A stretch of DNA of 64,000 nucleotides from contig NC_058145.1 of assembly GCF_011075055.1 (NCBI RefSeq), positions 6,171,228 through 6,235,227 on the forward strand. The letters run 5' to 3'. How positions within the stretch are numbered: position 1 is the first letter of the stretch; every line of letters begins with the position of its first letter. Positions 35,244 to 46,548 of the stretch are shown piece by piece. The notes beneath the pieces are model-generated. The model was not told where the DNA came from. It did no database searches and saw only the letters and a list, made by a program, of their open reading frames with translations. The position numbers and the translations under genes are program-made. This DNA comes from Mangifera indica (taxonomy: Eukaryota; Streptophyta; Magnoliopsida; Sapindales; Anacardiaceae).

Positions 35244-36911
35244 TATTAGGGTTGGTGCTCTAGAGACAATTGATTTAGCACTTGTAATCGTAATTCTACA
35301 TTCATTAATTAATAAAGGATTAGTTGTTATTCAATTTGTATATTTCCTTTTATATGATTGTGTGAATAACATGCCCTTAAAATAGTAGACTGTGATAAGG
35401 GGATCAAATAATTGATTGTGGGAACTTTATATACATGTTAAGTGATCATTCTAGAAATATCCATAATTTTAACATTACAATGAACAAGGGCACATATAAT
35501 GCTGATGGGATTATCATAGTGTTAAGCAACCCTACTGAAAGGTGGTAACAATTCTTACATGTTGAAGTTGTTTGTAGACAGCTTATGTAACACATGGGTG
35601 CACGTTGTAGACGTTTTCATCGAATTGACCCTACCAGAGGATATCTATATGGATAGATGCTCCAATGTCTATATAACAAATCTTCTAAACACTATGGGTG
35701 TATGTGATCCTATAATTTAAGGTCACTAGACTGTCTTGTTTAAAGAGCGATATGGTTTGATGTTATCAAAGGTACCGTCTAACTAGGGTATTTTAAAGGT
35801 AGTCTACGACCATATCATGAGATACATAGAGGTTATGGTTGATCAATAAAAGATTCATCACTTCTGAACATAGGATAAGATATTTCACATGAGAATACTG
35901 AATGATATTTAGAACTAATTAAATTTGTGGCCACATGGGATAATGTTGTAGCCTAATCCATGTAAGTCATTAATGTGTATCACTTCATATCGAGAAATTA
36001 CTAAGATATACACATTTTTATGTCTCAATCTCAAGAGATATTGGTTGACGAAAAGACTGAATTACCTGTAACTATGATGTTGCAAAAACTTAAGAAATAT
36101 CCACTGGTACTTCATTGTCTGGGTGGTCATAATGCTTTACTAGAGGCCAATCTTGGTCTATGTCTAAATTTGACCCGAATACAAGCATTATCAATTTGAT
36201 GGAAAGTTTATGGGTCACACATATATAGGGGTTAATATAAACCCAAAGGTAAGGACGTTTAGTAACAATCTTGGTGTTTAAGGATATAGAGATTCGATTG
36301 AACATGTTTTGACCAAGTTTGACTTGTTGTGCATAGTGTCATTTGGCATTATACAAAATTAAAATACATGGCACAACATAAAAAACCTTGTCTAGCCGTG
36401 CAATACACGTAAAGTATGTTGGGTGCAATTGTGTTGATGGAGATAAGTTTGGATGAAATTCCATAAGCACTCAGATTCCTACACATATATAAATAATAAT
36501 CATAAGTGTGGGTTTATTGAGATCAATTAAAAATAATACGCCAAAGATAGAAAAGACCAACCTTAGTCGCCACCTGGGTTTTTCCTAATTTTCTCTCTTC
36601 CCTTGAACATGTTCCATTCTAGATCACAAAAGCCCTAGTAGTATTCTTCCTAGGCAGCCTTTCATGTTAGTGTTTTGCCCGGATACCAAGGCTCTACCTT
36701 ACAAGGGTTGGATAACGTTTATTTCTTTACCAAGTGAAGACTTAGAAGAGCCATCAACACAAGTATCAACCCCAAAAACAACCTTGTTTTTGTATTTTCA
36801 TGTTAAATATGTTTTAAAACAGGTATTTTGGTCAATGTTTTAGGATTATTTGATTTTTTTTAATTTTTAATTCCACTGTGTTACTAGTTATTGGGGCCCT
36901 CAAACCCTACA
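35244..36911 (+). repeat. Copia LTR, 1668 bp, with pol on its left and primer site on its right
   Basis: Starts TATTAGGGTTGGTGC (usual start TG, here TA) after the purine tract AAGTGAAAGA and ends AACCCTACA. A primer-site-like ATGATATCAGAGAC follows immediately. It therefore serves as 3' LTR of element B and 5' LTR of element C. No second LTR of this family is visible in the window. Confidence 0.65.
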
Positions 36912-36925
36912 ATGATATCAGAGAC
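36912..36925 (+). promoter_or_regulatory. Primer-binding site, initiator tRNA-Met type, mutated
   Basis: ATGATATCAGAGAC directly follows the LTR end CCCTACA. It resembles TGGTATCAGAGC with few changes. Confidence 0.65.
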
Positions 36926-37731
36926 AATGTTTAGACATATTTTCATAAAAAAATAATGCGTGCCTATTTTGATTATATTAACTGTTGTTGCTTGTAATTA
37001 AATGAATCAAAACCTTAAAATTGACAAAGATGATTTGCAATTGTGTTATCGCATGATTTGTAGAGTTTCATGAACAGTGTAAACATTTGTAAATTATTAA
37101 ATGGCATTCTTTAATGGTTTTGTTTGAGTTTTATTATTTTTTTAAAGTTGAATTCTGGTTAGTGTGAGTACAATTTATGTGTCATATTTCCTTACCCCGA
37201 TGGAGGCTTATCAAAATTAGAATTTTCTGAATTCCCCGTTATTGGAAAATCCAAAAGACTCGTCTAAAAAATTGGCATGAATAGAGGTGCTCGACACTAA
37301 TGGAAGCCATCATGGCTGGAACATTCTTGGTCCAACCATGAAACAGTCGTGTAATGGCACCATTAGGTGTCATAGTTGGACCAATTCCCAAATCGGTCCA
37401 ATCATGACTCATTGTGGCGTTATGTGTCCAGTCGTGGGTTAATTACATGTCATAGTTAGATAACTTTTTTACATTAGTCCAATCATGCTCAAGCCATGCA
37501 CGAGCTGTGTAACTTTTTGGAAATTTGTTGAATTTTAGGATCATAACTGGATATCTCACTTACACACCCGGTAAAGTTGAAAAATTATAGTTTGGTCATG
37601 TTTTGTTGAATTTAGGTCAAACTAAATTTTTTCTTGAGCTTTGGAGTTAAATAATAATTTTGTAAAACTTTAGAGATCAGAATATAATTTTACACTTGGT
37701 TAAATAATAATTAAAATTTAATTTTAATGGG

Positions 37732-37732
<1 letters not shown>

Positions 37733-37803
<71 letters not shown>
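37733..37803. repeat. TA microsatellite, about 70 bp
   Basis: Essentially uninterrupted TA dinucleotides in the leader of copia element C. Confidence 0.97.
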
Positions 37804-37806
<3 letters not shown>

Positions 37807-38799
37807 TAGTATCTAATACACAACCAAATAACCAATATGAATGTTTTTTTTTAAATTTAATTTTTATTTGATTATCTTTGCATTATAATTCTCAAATAGG
37901 GTCTACATGTTGTATCTTAATCCTTTTTTTTCTTTAGTTTAGGTTTTATTTTATTTTATTAGAATTATGTAACTAGGAAACAAAATATGTAATTTATTGA
38001 AAACTGGAGGCGAAAAGACAAGTGTAAAAACCCAAAGACTAAAATTCATCTAAGTTGATCAATTAAACCCTTTTTAGCTCTAGGGGCTTAACATTAATTA
38101 TAGTTGTCTGTTAACACATTTATTTTTACGTTGTTGTATGAATGTGGATGGTTTTATTTTGAATATGTTACCTAGCATGCGACTTTAATCTAATGAGACT
38201 AATTAATTAAAACTCAAATTAAATATTAAGTATAAAATTAAATTGATGTCTTCCAATATGATACCTTGATTAAACTCTATTCATTGGAACCTTATTTGCC
38301 AAAGTAAAGGGTAAACTTCTACTAGGCAAAAAATTAGGAGATGTTTATATTAGATTTGATTTAACTAGTGTATTTTGCTTATTCACAAAAGAAAAGATGA
38401 AGTATATTAGAGAGATGAGTAAGGAATGTATTTGTCGATACAAGGAGATATGTAGTATCCACCTTATTGATACTATGAATCACATTTGAAATTGCATAAT
38501 TTGTTAGGGTAAAACCTAGCTTGGGATCATGGGCTTTTGTTGATTAATTTGAACTTGTTCACCAAAACGAAGGAAAAAATTAATATGATAAGGTTTTGGT
38601 TTATTAGAAAGTTCACTAGAACTTTTTGAGTACAATAGTGAGGGCTATTGGCTTGAGGAAAATAGTTGAGGCATTTTAATTAATTAAATCTGTAATTAAA
38701 ATGAATATTAATTAAAGAATACAATCACTAATTATTTTATCTGTAAATTGTAGATCAAATAATCACATGTCAAACCTAATGTTTTGATCAATTCTCGAA

Positions 38800-39480
38800 A
38801 AAGAAAATAGACTCATTGAAAGTAACTTCACTTATTGGTACATAAATCTTCAGATCATTTTGTGTCAGAAGAAGACGTTGTACATCCTTGAGGGTCATTG
38901 CCCTATGAGCTTAGTCCCGATGCCACCTAAAAAGAAAAAATACTTTTAATTTAATAAGTATCTTAATGGCTCCGCAGATGTTCAGTGCCTTATGTTAACT
39001 TCTAAGTCAACTGAGTTTCCAAAACAACATGAAAAAATGGATGTTCCATCCATACTTGCACACCTTTGAGAGTTACATGCCACTCACGCGAAGGCTGATC
39101 GATATAAGGTGTTGAGTGTGTTGTTTGATTTCAAACTCTCTAAGGGAGGACAAGTGGGCTATCATATGGCTAAAATGATTGGCTATATTAAATGGTTAAT
39201 GAGTTTGGGCTTCATCATGGACAATGAGTTTGCCATTGATCTAATGTTGAAATCTTTTTTTAAATTGCAGGCTAATTTCATCATAAACTTTATCTTGAAT
39301 GAAAAAGGAGAAAAACCTTGAAGAGTTGCTATATATGCTCAAACAGGCTAAACAAGAGGTATGAAAAATAACTTCAACTAATATGCTTGTGGTTGAAACC
39401 TATGCACCTAGATCCAAAGTTAAGGGCAAAGGTAAAGTCAAGGCTAAGCCCAAGCCTAAAATAAAGAAGTAACCAAATAC
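38800..39480 (+). pseudogene. Copia element C gag
   Basis: Reads ENRLIESNFTYWYINLQIIL, then KKTLYILEGHCPMSLVPMP, and after stops VLSVLFDFKLSKGGQVGYHM and IGYIKWLMSLGFIMDNEFAI, the plant copia gag domain. A frame at 39109-39321 keeps 70 codons. A Lys-rich tail and a knuckle-like Cys-containing stretch follow near 39430-39560. It would form the particle shell. Stops and missing knuckle residues make it non-functional. Confidence 0.8.
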
Positions 39481-39649
39481 TACAACTCAGCTAACAAATG
39501 GTGTGAAGAAGGGAAATGTTTTCTACTTCTGTTGTGCCAAAGTTTGTCACTAGAGAAAACATTACAAAACCTTCCTAGAGAACAAGAAGAAGAAGGTAGC
39601 AGAAACTTTTACTTTAAGTATGTTTGTCATTGAGATAAACTATTCTCCT

Positions 39650-40510
39650 AGGTCATCCAAGCTTGTAGAAAAAATATGTGATTTTCATATTTGTTCTGAT
39701 ATACAAAAATTATGGCAAAGTAGATTGTTTGCCAAAGGAAAGGTTGACCTATGTGTTGGAAATTGAGCACGCATTACTACAGTAACCATAGGGGTTTATT
39801 ATCTTAGATTGCTCACTAGGTTAGTTTTAGAATTAGATAATTGTTATTATATTCTTTCTGTTTCTAGAAACTTAGTTTTTGTGTCTATTGTAGACAAAGA
39901 GGGATATTCATTTTTTTTATTAGTGGTATTATAACCATTAGCTTGAATAATATTCTCTATAAAGCATCTAAATTACATAATGGTTTATATATTTTAAAAC
40001 TGGATAATGAAATTCTTAATGCGCAAAGTAATAAGTGATTAAAATCAAACTAATTGAATTCTGCATATCTATGGCATTACAGGCTAGGCCACATAGGACT
40101 GAAATTTATATCAAGAATGTTTGAACAAAAAGTCTTGCAATCATTTGCTTTACACTCTTATAATGAATACGAATCATGCTTATTAGGTAAGATGGCCAAA
40201 ACACCCTTCACTGTACACAATGAAAGGGCGATTAAATTGTTAGATATCATTTACACTGATGTGTATAGGCCCATGATAGTGTATAGTAGATAATGGGAAA
40301 CTACTACATTTACACTAAACCTTGTCCCATCTAAATCTGTGGATAAAACTCTATACGAGTTATAGATTGGGTGAAAGCCCAATCTAAATTACTTAAGGAT
40401 TTGAGACTGTGAAGTTTATGTTAAGAAATTAACCTCAAATAAGCTGAGTGCTAAGTCAGAAAAGTGTATCTTTATGGAGTAGTCGAAGGTAACTAAGTGA
40501 TACTTGTGAG
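39650..40510 (+). pseudogene. Copia element C protease, GAG-pre-integrase and integrase pieces
   Basis: Protease-end segments (AKGKVDLCVGN near 39735, LVLELDNCYYILSVSRNLVF near 39823) lead to the GAG-pre-integrase motif YLWHYRLGHIGLKFI (40064-40108) and KLLDIIYTDVYRPM (40235-40276). The frame then jumps to the integrase C-terminal side, with TLNLVPSKSVDKTLYEL near 40313-40363 and EVYVKKLTSNKLSAKSEKCI near 40409-40470. The catalytic core between them is deleted. Copia sequence fades near 40505, where minus-strand LINE sequence starts. Confidence 0.78.
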
Positions 40511-41500
40511 GTGGCAACGCCAATGGTACTGAAAGCGAGGAACCTATGTAACCTCCTGCAAAATTCCACTCAAACCTTTCATAGCCAACACAAAGAGGCA
40601 AGGTGATAATGGAACCCCCTGTTTGACTCTCCTTAATGAAGAGAAAAAGCCATATAACTCTCAATTTAAAGCTATTAAGAAATATGATATGGTAATGCAT
40701 ATCTCAATCCATTAAACCATCATATCTAGAATGCCTACTGTTCATAAAGCTAAGAGAATGAAGTCCAAGCTAATAGTGTCAAAAGTCTTATGAATGTCTA
40801 CCTTAAGTGCACACTAGGTTAGGGAATCCTTTATATGAAAATTATACAAGAGCTCCTATGTCAACAAGATATTATTGGCAATTTGAAGCCCTGAAACAAA
40901 AGCCAACTAAGAGCTTCAAATGATGTCAGGTAGTACATACTTAAACTGATTTGCTATCACCTTATAAAGCACATTACAATAGGATATTAGTCCAAAGTCA
41001 CTTATGTTCCATGAACTCTCCACCTTAGGGACCAAGGCAATCCTCGTACCATTTACACCTCTAGGTAATCTACTGGTAGCAAAGAAATACCTCACTATTG
41101 CTTTAAAATCTACCCCTATAATTTCTTAAGACTTCTTAAAAAATAAAGAAGTGAAACTATCCGATCCAAAAGATTTATCATTAAGAATAGATAATAAAAC
41201 ATTCTTAATCTCTACATCTATAATATGAACAATTAAACCATCAATCATATGCTTTGGAATACGTATAGAAAAGTACTAGGAAGCATCTTCAATAGGTGGT
41301 AGAGTTGGGGCAGAAAGTAAGTCCGATAGTACTATACAACCAAACTACCAAGAACCTGTTACTAAAAAATGATGGCTTCACCCTTATCCCAAAGACTCGT
41401 AACCCTATTCCTGACTAGTTTATGAATTAGAGATTTATGGAAGAATTTCATGTTTTGGTCCCCTAAAGCTAACCACCGAATCCTAGACCTTTATTTATAA
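40510..41500 (-). pseudogene. LINE ORF2 linker and partial reverse transcriptase
   Basis: SRIRWLALGDQNMKFFHKS lies at about 41430-41490, the usual block between endonuclease and RT. RT blocks then follow: ALVPKVESSWN near 41010-41040, a YCNVLYKVI block, CALKVDIHKTFDTISLDFIL (40760-40815) and RVKQGVPLSPCLFVLAM (40580-40640). The downstream FADD block is missing. A second-frame FDYSIKIHF at 40460-40490 was not accepted because the plus strand there is clearly copia integrase. Confidence 0.82.
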
Positions 41501-41849
41501 AATGCCTCATCATCCTTACAAAGCGAAAAGTATTACTTCACTAGGTCTCTCTTTAAAACTATATATTTAGTAGATAAAGGAATTTGATCTAGGTTAGCTT
41601 GTGCCTCTACCTATTGCTCCTTTACCTTTTTCACCTTAGTTGAGATGTGACCAAAATCTCTAACATAAAGAGATTTTAACACACTTTTCAATTTCTGTAA
41701 TTTCTGTGTGAAGCAAAACATCGGGTTACCCTCTATAAATGACTTTCATACCTTTTAAATAGTCTTCAAAAAATTTGCTTGATCAGTCCAAAAGTTAAAG
41801 GGGTAGGGGTCCTAGCTTGTGGAGGCCCAAACTGAACCAACATAACACT

Positions 41850-42330
41850 ATAACCTCAAATATTCCTGATCAAAAACTCTGAAACTATATTTAGCCTAGT
41901 TATAAACCAAAGGGAGTTGTAAAAAACCCAGTCAAGCGTCTTGAGTATAATATTGTCCCCCTATTGAACATTATGCCAAGCATATCTCAATCCATTGTAA
42001 GGAACCAAAACAAGCTCAACATCATGAATAGATTACCCAAAAACATCCATATATGAGTACTACCCTATATCACCTTCAACTTTACTAAAAGATAAAAAAA
42101 TAGCATTGAAATCCCCCATAACAAGCCATGGTGAAGAGTTCATTATCTGTGAATGGATTTAAATCAATTCCCATAACTGTCATCGATTACCTGGATTAGA
42201 AAAACCATAGACAAATGTGACAGTAAAAGTAGTTGCATTAGAAAGTCTAGTAACCCTATAGGTAATCTCCTAAAAAGAAGTGTGAATGCTGCTAATGTTA
42301 TACAAAGAGGATCACAACAAACCAACACAC
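41850..42330 (-). pseudogene. LINE ORF2 endonuclease domain, decayed
   Basis: Contains FTVTFVYGFSNPGNR (about 42180-42225) and the signature PWLVMGDFNAI (42097-42133), in which GDFN carries catalytic Asp and Asn of exonuclease-endonuclease-phosphatase family nucleases. YNGLRYAWHNVQ and LKTLDWVFYNSLWF follow, matching the 'G..yTW' and 'LDR.L.N..W' blocks. This enzyme would nick the target DNA for target-primed reverse transcription. Stops interrupt the frame. Confidence 0.82.
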
Positions 42331-43059
42331 GACATGTTATAGATTTTTTAGCATTAGACAAATCACTGACACTATAGAATCCAAACGCAAATACTCTACT
42401 TTGGTCTTTAACAGACCTATCAAACCTAAGAAGAAATTAGTAATCTAACTCCTCATTACTCTTTGTTTTATAAGGTTATTTAGGCCTATAATATTCCAAC
42501 TTCCTATCATATGGAAGTGGAAGTGGAATATAAACAATTAGAATATCAATCTATCTCTAGGCCCGAAGCCTTGTACCCTTTTTACTTTTTCCCTTAATTT
42601 TAAGTGTAATAGATGGTAGAGTAACTACCCTTGAACCGCTATCTAAAGTTTTCGAGGTAGTGACTAGGTTTATACTACTAGCTAGTGACTTTGACAAGGA
42701 TGTTGACTTGTTCAAAACACACTCACCAATACCCAAGATTTGATCATAATCCTTTTCAATAACAATCGGAGTGCCAGGATTAGAGTTAGAATCTAAAGAG
42801 AGGTCTTAGTCTTTTTCTGTTACCAACACCATAGCTAAAGGTCCTACATCATTTTCTTTCAAATAAGGATCCACCATCTTATCTATACCCAGTTCTGAAG
42901 TTTTCTTTATCCCTAATGTATTTGTCTCTAAAGTTTGAACCTTTTCTATAATGGTCATAATGTTGGCTCTAGTCTCCTCAGTCATCTCTAAATTTGTAGC
43001 TACAACTTTCCTTTATCCATACTTGTTGTTAGAGTTGAAGTTCTAATGGAAGCTTCCTT

Positions 43060-43830
43060 TGTTTCCCCTTTTGGTTGCCCTTTTGTCTCTCTCTCATTTG
43101 GTTGATAGTTATGGCCAAATAAGCCACATTTTATGCATCACTTCGGTTTTCACTCATACTCCACTCTAACTTGAATAGGATCTTAGGATAAACATGTATC
43201 TCAAATTTTTGTAAAAGAGTCTTTGTAGCATTAAGTTCTACACATACACGTACATAAGAGAGGTGTGTACATTCATAGGTTGGCTTGTCACATGAGAGTG
43301 GTTGGCTAACCATACTTGAAATTATACTTAGTCCCTTTTGAGTTCACAGAGAAAGAGGTACTCCATGTAAACGAACCTATATTGGGACTTTTGAAATTCT
43401 GTTCATGTCAAAGAAGGTGTAGGCATACTATTGTTGCAATACAATATGTTTTCCCTTAAGCATCCATAGGCCTTCCTCGAGTATCGATGAACACTTTTCT
43501 CTTCTTTTAATTTGAAAACAATAAAACCATCGAAAGACATTGCATGTTTAAGGCCATAAGATTTTCATGTTCATATAGCAATAAATTTTACAACTTGATA
43601 TGGCATCACGTACCCCAAGAAGAATCCAATAATACATCCGATTTATTGGGTAACACTTTCATCTATTAACTCATCTACAATAAATAGTTTGAACACATCA
43701 CCCTCAATAAAGCCATCTACTTACTCTAAACTAAACTGAGACTTCAAGCTAGAAACCCAGATTTGATCAGCCCAAGATGAACCTTATGATATTTGCTTAA
43801 GTGGTAGAGTGGTGGGTGAGGTGGCAGCTT
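43060..43830 (-). pseudogene. LINE ORF1, DUF4283-like nucleic-acid-binding protein, decayed
   Basis: Segments include IIGFFLGYVMPYQVVKFIAI, then a KSYGLKHAMSFDGFIVFKLK block, then MVSQPLSCDKPTYECTHLSY (43131-43313). A knuckle-like CIKCGLFGHNYQ lies at about 43100-43137. This is the layout of plant LINE ORF1 proteins, which bind the element RNA. The final metal-binding Cys of the knuckle is not seen. Frames are split by stops. Confidence 0.72.
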
Positions 43831-44620
43831 GGTTGATAGGTGAGATGATAGATGGATTAAGGGAAGTCATGGAAGGTTAACCATTGGTGGGTGAAAAAGG
43901 GTTGGGCAAGTTACTATGATAGGTGGATAGTTTGGTACCATAGGAGATGGTGATTTATTTTGCTTGTAGGCGATGGAAGGTGGGTGGGTAACAAGCTGGG
44001 CAAAGATGGTTTAGGCGGAAGATTGGTGAAGGATGGCAGGGTGAGCTTGTCTGTGATGCGTGAGGCTTTCTGCAAGTTAGTTTGTTGTCTAGTTAGGAAA
44101 AGAAAGGACGAGTAACTAGCTTTGCTAATTTATCAAACACCTGGAGTGCATACCACTGAACAAAACAACAAATAGATAGTCTGTACAGAAGCAAACCACA
44201 CCTCTAAACACTACCCAACTACTAAACAACTAGAAATAGTACACCAAACTTTCGCAAGTAGAACAAATACACAAGATCTTCACACCAAAGTTTAATCTAA
44301 ACAGATTAATAACATAGCAAAATCAAATCAGAGTAGAGGAAAAAGAAAATAGGCCTAAAAGTTGTAAAAAACAATAGACAAGCTTGCATATAAAAGTGAG
44401 TTAATAGGGATGAACGGAGATTCAAAGGTATAGATCAAGACTAACAAAATGGAGACAATAAGCAGTGGAGTCATGATAGCGGGCAAACAGTTGATCAAGA
44501 AATGAAATAGGCTTGAAAAAGGATGAGAAAATAGAGAAAATAGTAGCAAAAAAAATAGAACTCTAATATAAAAGATGAATAGAATAGAGAAGCTAACCAA
44601 TGATTGGTAAGAACATCAGC
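43830..44620 (-). other. LINE 5' region, not resolved
   Basis: On the plus strand 43800-44050 is G-rich with repeated GGTGGGTGA-like strings, so the minus strand is rich in Pro/Thr/Ser codons, as in N-terminal parts of LINE ORF1. No start codon can be chosen. The exact border with the gypsy element near 44620 is not visible. Confidence 0.4.
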
Positions 44621-44639
44621 CGACGAATTTTGGTTCAGT

Positions 44640-45360
44640 CCAAATTGTGAGAGTTTTTTCCCTCTTATCTATGTTAAAGTTTATTTCTTGTTTAAGAACT
44701 AATCCTGATAACTTTTCTGAGAATACATCTAGAAACTCTCGAGTAATTGGCATCTTATCAATGCTCAAGCCTGGCTCAACCTTACCCACCATTTAGGTTT
44801 AAAAACTTGTGCACCCCTTATTTAACATTTTTTCTTGCCTATATTGCACTACTTATCACGCTTACGGCACGCCTTCACCGAACTCAAACTGATCCTTATT
44901 CTTAAGGTTGAATTAAACTTTTTTGCATCAATAGTTAATCTCAACTCTATTCCTCCCTAGGAAATTTATCCCTACTATCATATCAAAGTCTAGCATCTCA
45001 AAAAATATTAGGTCCATAAAAAGTTGTCTTCCTTGTAATTATATAATTCGTCTCATCAACATCTCATTATTTCGTATTGATCTTCTATTAGGTAACTCTA
45101 TCTTGACTTTTTAAGCTATTTTTACTGGTTGTACTTCTAATCTCTCTATTAGGCTTTTAGTTACAAAGTAATGTGTAGCACCACAATCAATTAAAATATA
45201 AATAAGAGTACCAAAATAAGAAATCTGACTAATAATTGCTACTAGGTTGACCTCAACTAGCCCTTGGGTGATAGTGTACACTTTGGTAATGACTTCCCTC
45301 ATTGGTTGATCACCTTGGATTGGAGCCTCACGACAAAATTTGGCTATGTACCTTAGCTGG
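44640..45360 (-). pseudogene. Gypsy element D zinc knuckle, protease and linker
   Basis: A knuckle reads CYKCRQLRYIAKFC near 45320-45362, with the metal-binding His of the usual CX2CX4HX4C replaced by Tyr. The protease follows in the frame 45302-45111 with YILIDCGATHYFVT, where the usual DSG reads DCG. EMLDFDMIVGINFLGRN follows near 44970-45010. The linker block MPITREFLDVFSEKLSGLVL near 44690-44750 precedes where RT should start. A frame on the opposite strand at 45302-45652 is a shadow. Confidence 0.8.
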
Positions 45361-45369
45361 CGACACTTG

Positions 45370-46235
45370 TAGCAGACTATTTACCTTGTTAGACACTCTC
45401 CTTTATGATGCCTACCATATCTCTAAAAAGTTAGAATTTCAAGTCCTCTCTGCTTCTTATTACTCTTCCAACCTTTCTTATTACCCTTGGACTGGAATGA
45501 CCTCTTTCCTTTTCTCTCTAAAAGAGGACCTCTATAAATTAGGGCATTTGTGTTGTCTAACTCCTACATTGGTATTAGCATTAGCATTGGGGCCTATATT
45601 GATACTAGTGCTGGAGCTAATATGGTTTGAGTTTGTCCATACATTCTCTTAACAAACACCTCAGCCTTCAAAGTCTGGGGTGGCTATGTACTTGTCATGA
45701 TATCTCGAGTTATATTTGGATCAAGCTTGTAAACAAATATCTTCATGCACCTTATCTCTATTTTAACTATTTCAAGGGCATATCAGGCTAAGTGGTTAAA
45801 CTTATTAGAATATTCCTTCATTTTGTCTATACCTTATGTCAATATAAGAAACTCCTAAACTCGAATACATGTTATATTTGCTCCCTTATACTCAGCCTCA
45901 AATCTTTTTCTAAACTCTAACAAATACATTTTTGAAATCATTGTCGTCTCTCAAGCCAAGTTCCATCGTGTTCTAACATTAGATTCGAAGAAATATGTGG
46001 CATATCTGACTCTTTCCTAATTCATCATATCAAATAAGGTTATAACACTCTTTATTGACTCCAACCAATCCTTAGCTATAATTAGATCCCTAACACCATT
46101 AAATTTTTTGGATTGGTGCATGTTAGACAGGTTAAAGATAGGATGTAGTTGAGTCTTGGTTAGTACTACAATTAGTACTGTTGTTGGTGTCAAAGTCACC
46201 TCAATTAAGCCCTGTGCTTGTACCAACCTGAGTTA
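45370..46235 (-). pseudogene. Gypsy element D gag
   Basis: A 69-codon frame at 46226-46017 reads MHQSKKFNGVRDLIIAKDWL near its middle, followed by ESIKSVITLFDM. It continues after a stop with ERVRYATYFFESNVRTRWN, the conserved retrotransposon gag domain. Downstream blocks include EFRKRFEAEYKGA and YSNKFNHLA. Stops are scattered through it. Confidence 0.8.
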
Positions 46236-46533
46236 GAGCACCTCGTTACTCTCTAAATATCTTTCTAAATATTTCTCTAGCATCTTGAACACTTAAACCT
46301 ATTTAGGGAATCAGGGGTACTACCCCCTTATTTTGGCTCTGTTGTGGGTTATCAATTTAGGTATTTCTAATGTTAGCTCTAGTAAACTTAGTAGGTATAA
46401 ATAAAACTTTACTTACAATGATCAACTACAAGTGCCTGTAAGTAGTCAATTTAATGAGGCGTGAAAAACTTACATTTCTACTCTATTCAACTACACATTC
46501 ATTTTTAAGATATCGTTTAGGTACTAAACTCAT

Positions 46534-46545
46534 GCTCTGATACCA
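46534..46545 (-). promoter_or_regulatory. Primer-binding site for initiator tRNA-Met, perfect
   Basis: The minus strand reads TGGTATCAGAGC, the exact 12-nt complement of the initiator tRNA-Met 3' end used by most plant LTR elements. It is separated from the LTR end by three bases. Confidence 0.9.
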
Positions 46546-46548
46546 ACT

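Larger units (their letters stand above)
30404..36911 (+). mobile_element. Ty1/copia element B, 5'-truncated, split by a solo LTR
   Basis: The order is gag (30404-30953), solo LTR insertion (30954-33206), protease remnant (33207-33402), reverse transcriptase/RNase H (33405-35215), purine tract (35234-35243) and LTR (35244-36911). The gag and protease parts match a second copy of the family at 38800-39960, and that alignment defines the insertion points. The 5' LTR, primer site, gag N-terminus and most of integrase are missing. Many stops are present. Confidence 0.82.
36912..40510 (+). mobile_element. Ty1/copia element C, 3'-truncated
   Basis: Begins with a primer site after the LTR at 35244-36911, has a long non-coding leader (about 36930-38790) with a TA microsatellite, then gag (38800-39480), protease (39650-39960) and pieces of integrase (40040-40510). 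It ends where LINE sequence begins. It is the same family as element B, aligned over gag and zinc-knuckle parts. There is an internal deletion within integrase near 40290. It has stops throughout. Confidence 0.75.
40510..44620 (-). mobile_element. L1-type LINE, truncated at its 3' end
   Basis: Read on the minus strand, the order is a 5' region (44620-43830), ORF1 with a DUF4283-like domain and zinc knuckle (43830-43060), the apurinic-type endonuclease of ORF2 (42330-41850), a linker with ALGDQNMKFFHKS (about 41450), and reverse transcriptase up to 40510. The RT stops before its FADD-type catalytic motif and no poly(A) tail is present. The 3' part is lost at the junction with copia element C. 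Stops throughout. Confidence 0.82.

Noticed and set aside
40416..40500. Minus-strand FDYSIKIHF as a LINE FADD-type catalytic motif
   Set aside because: The plus strand here gives a much better copia integrase match (EVYVKKLTSNKLSAKSEKCI), so the minus reading is coincidental.
45302..45652. A 116-codon plus-strand frame
   Set aside because: It is the opposite strand of the gypsy gag/zinc-knuckle region and has no resemblance of its own.
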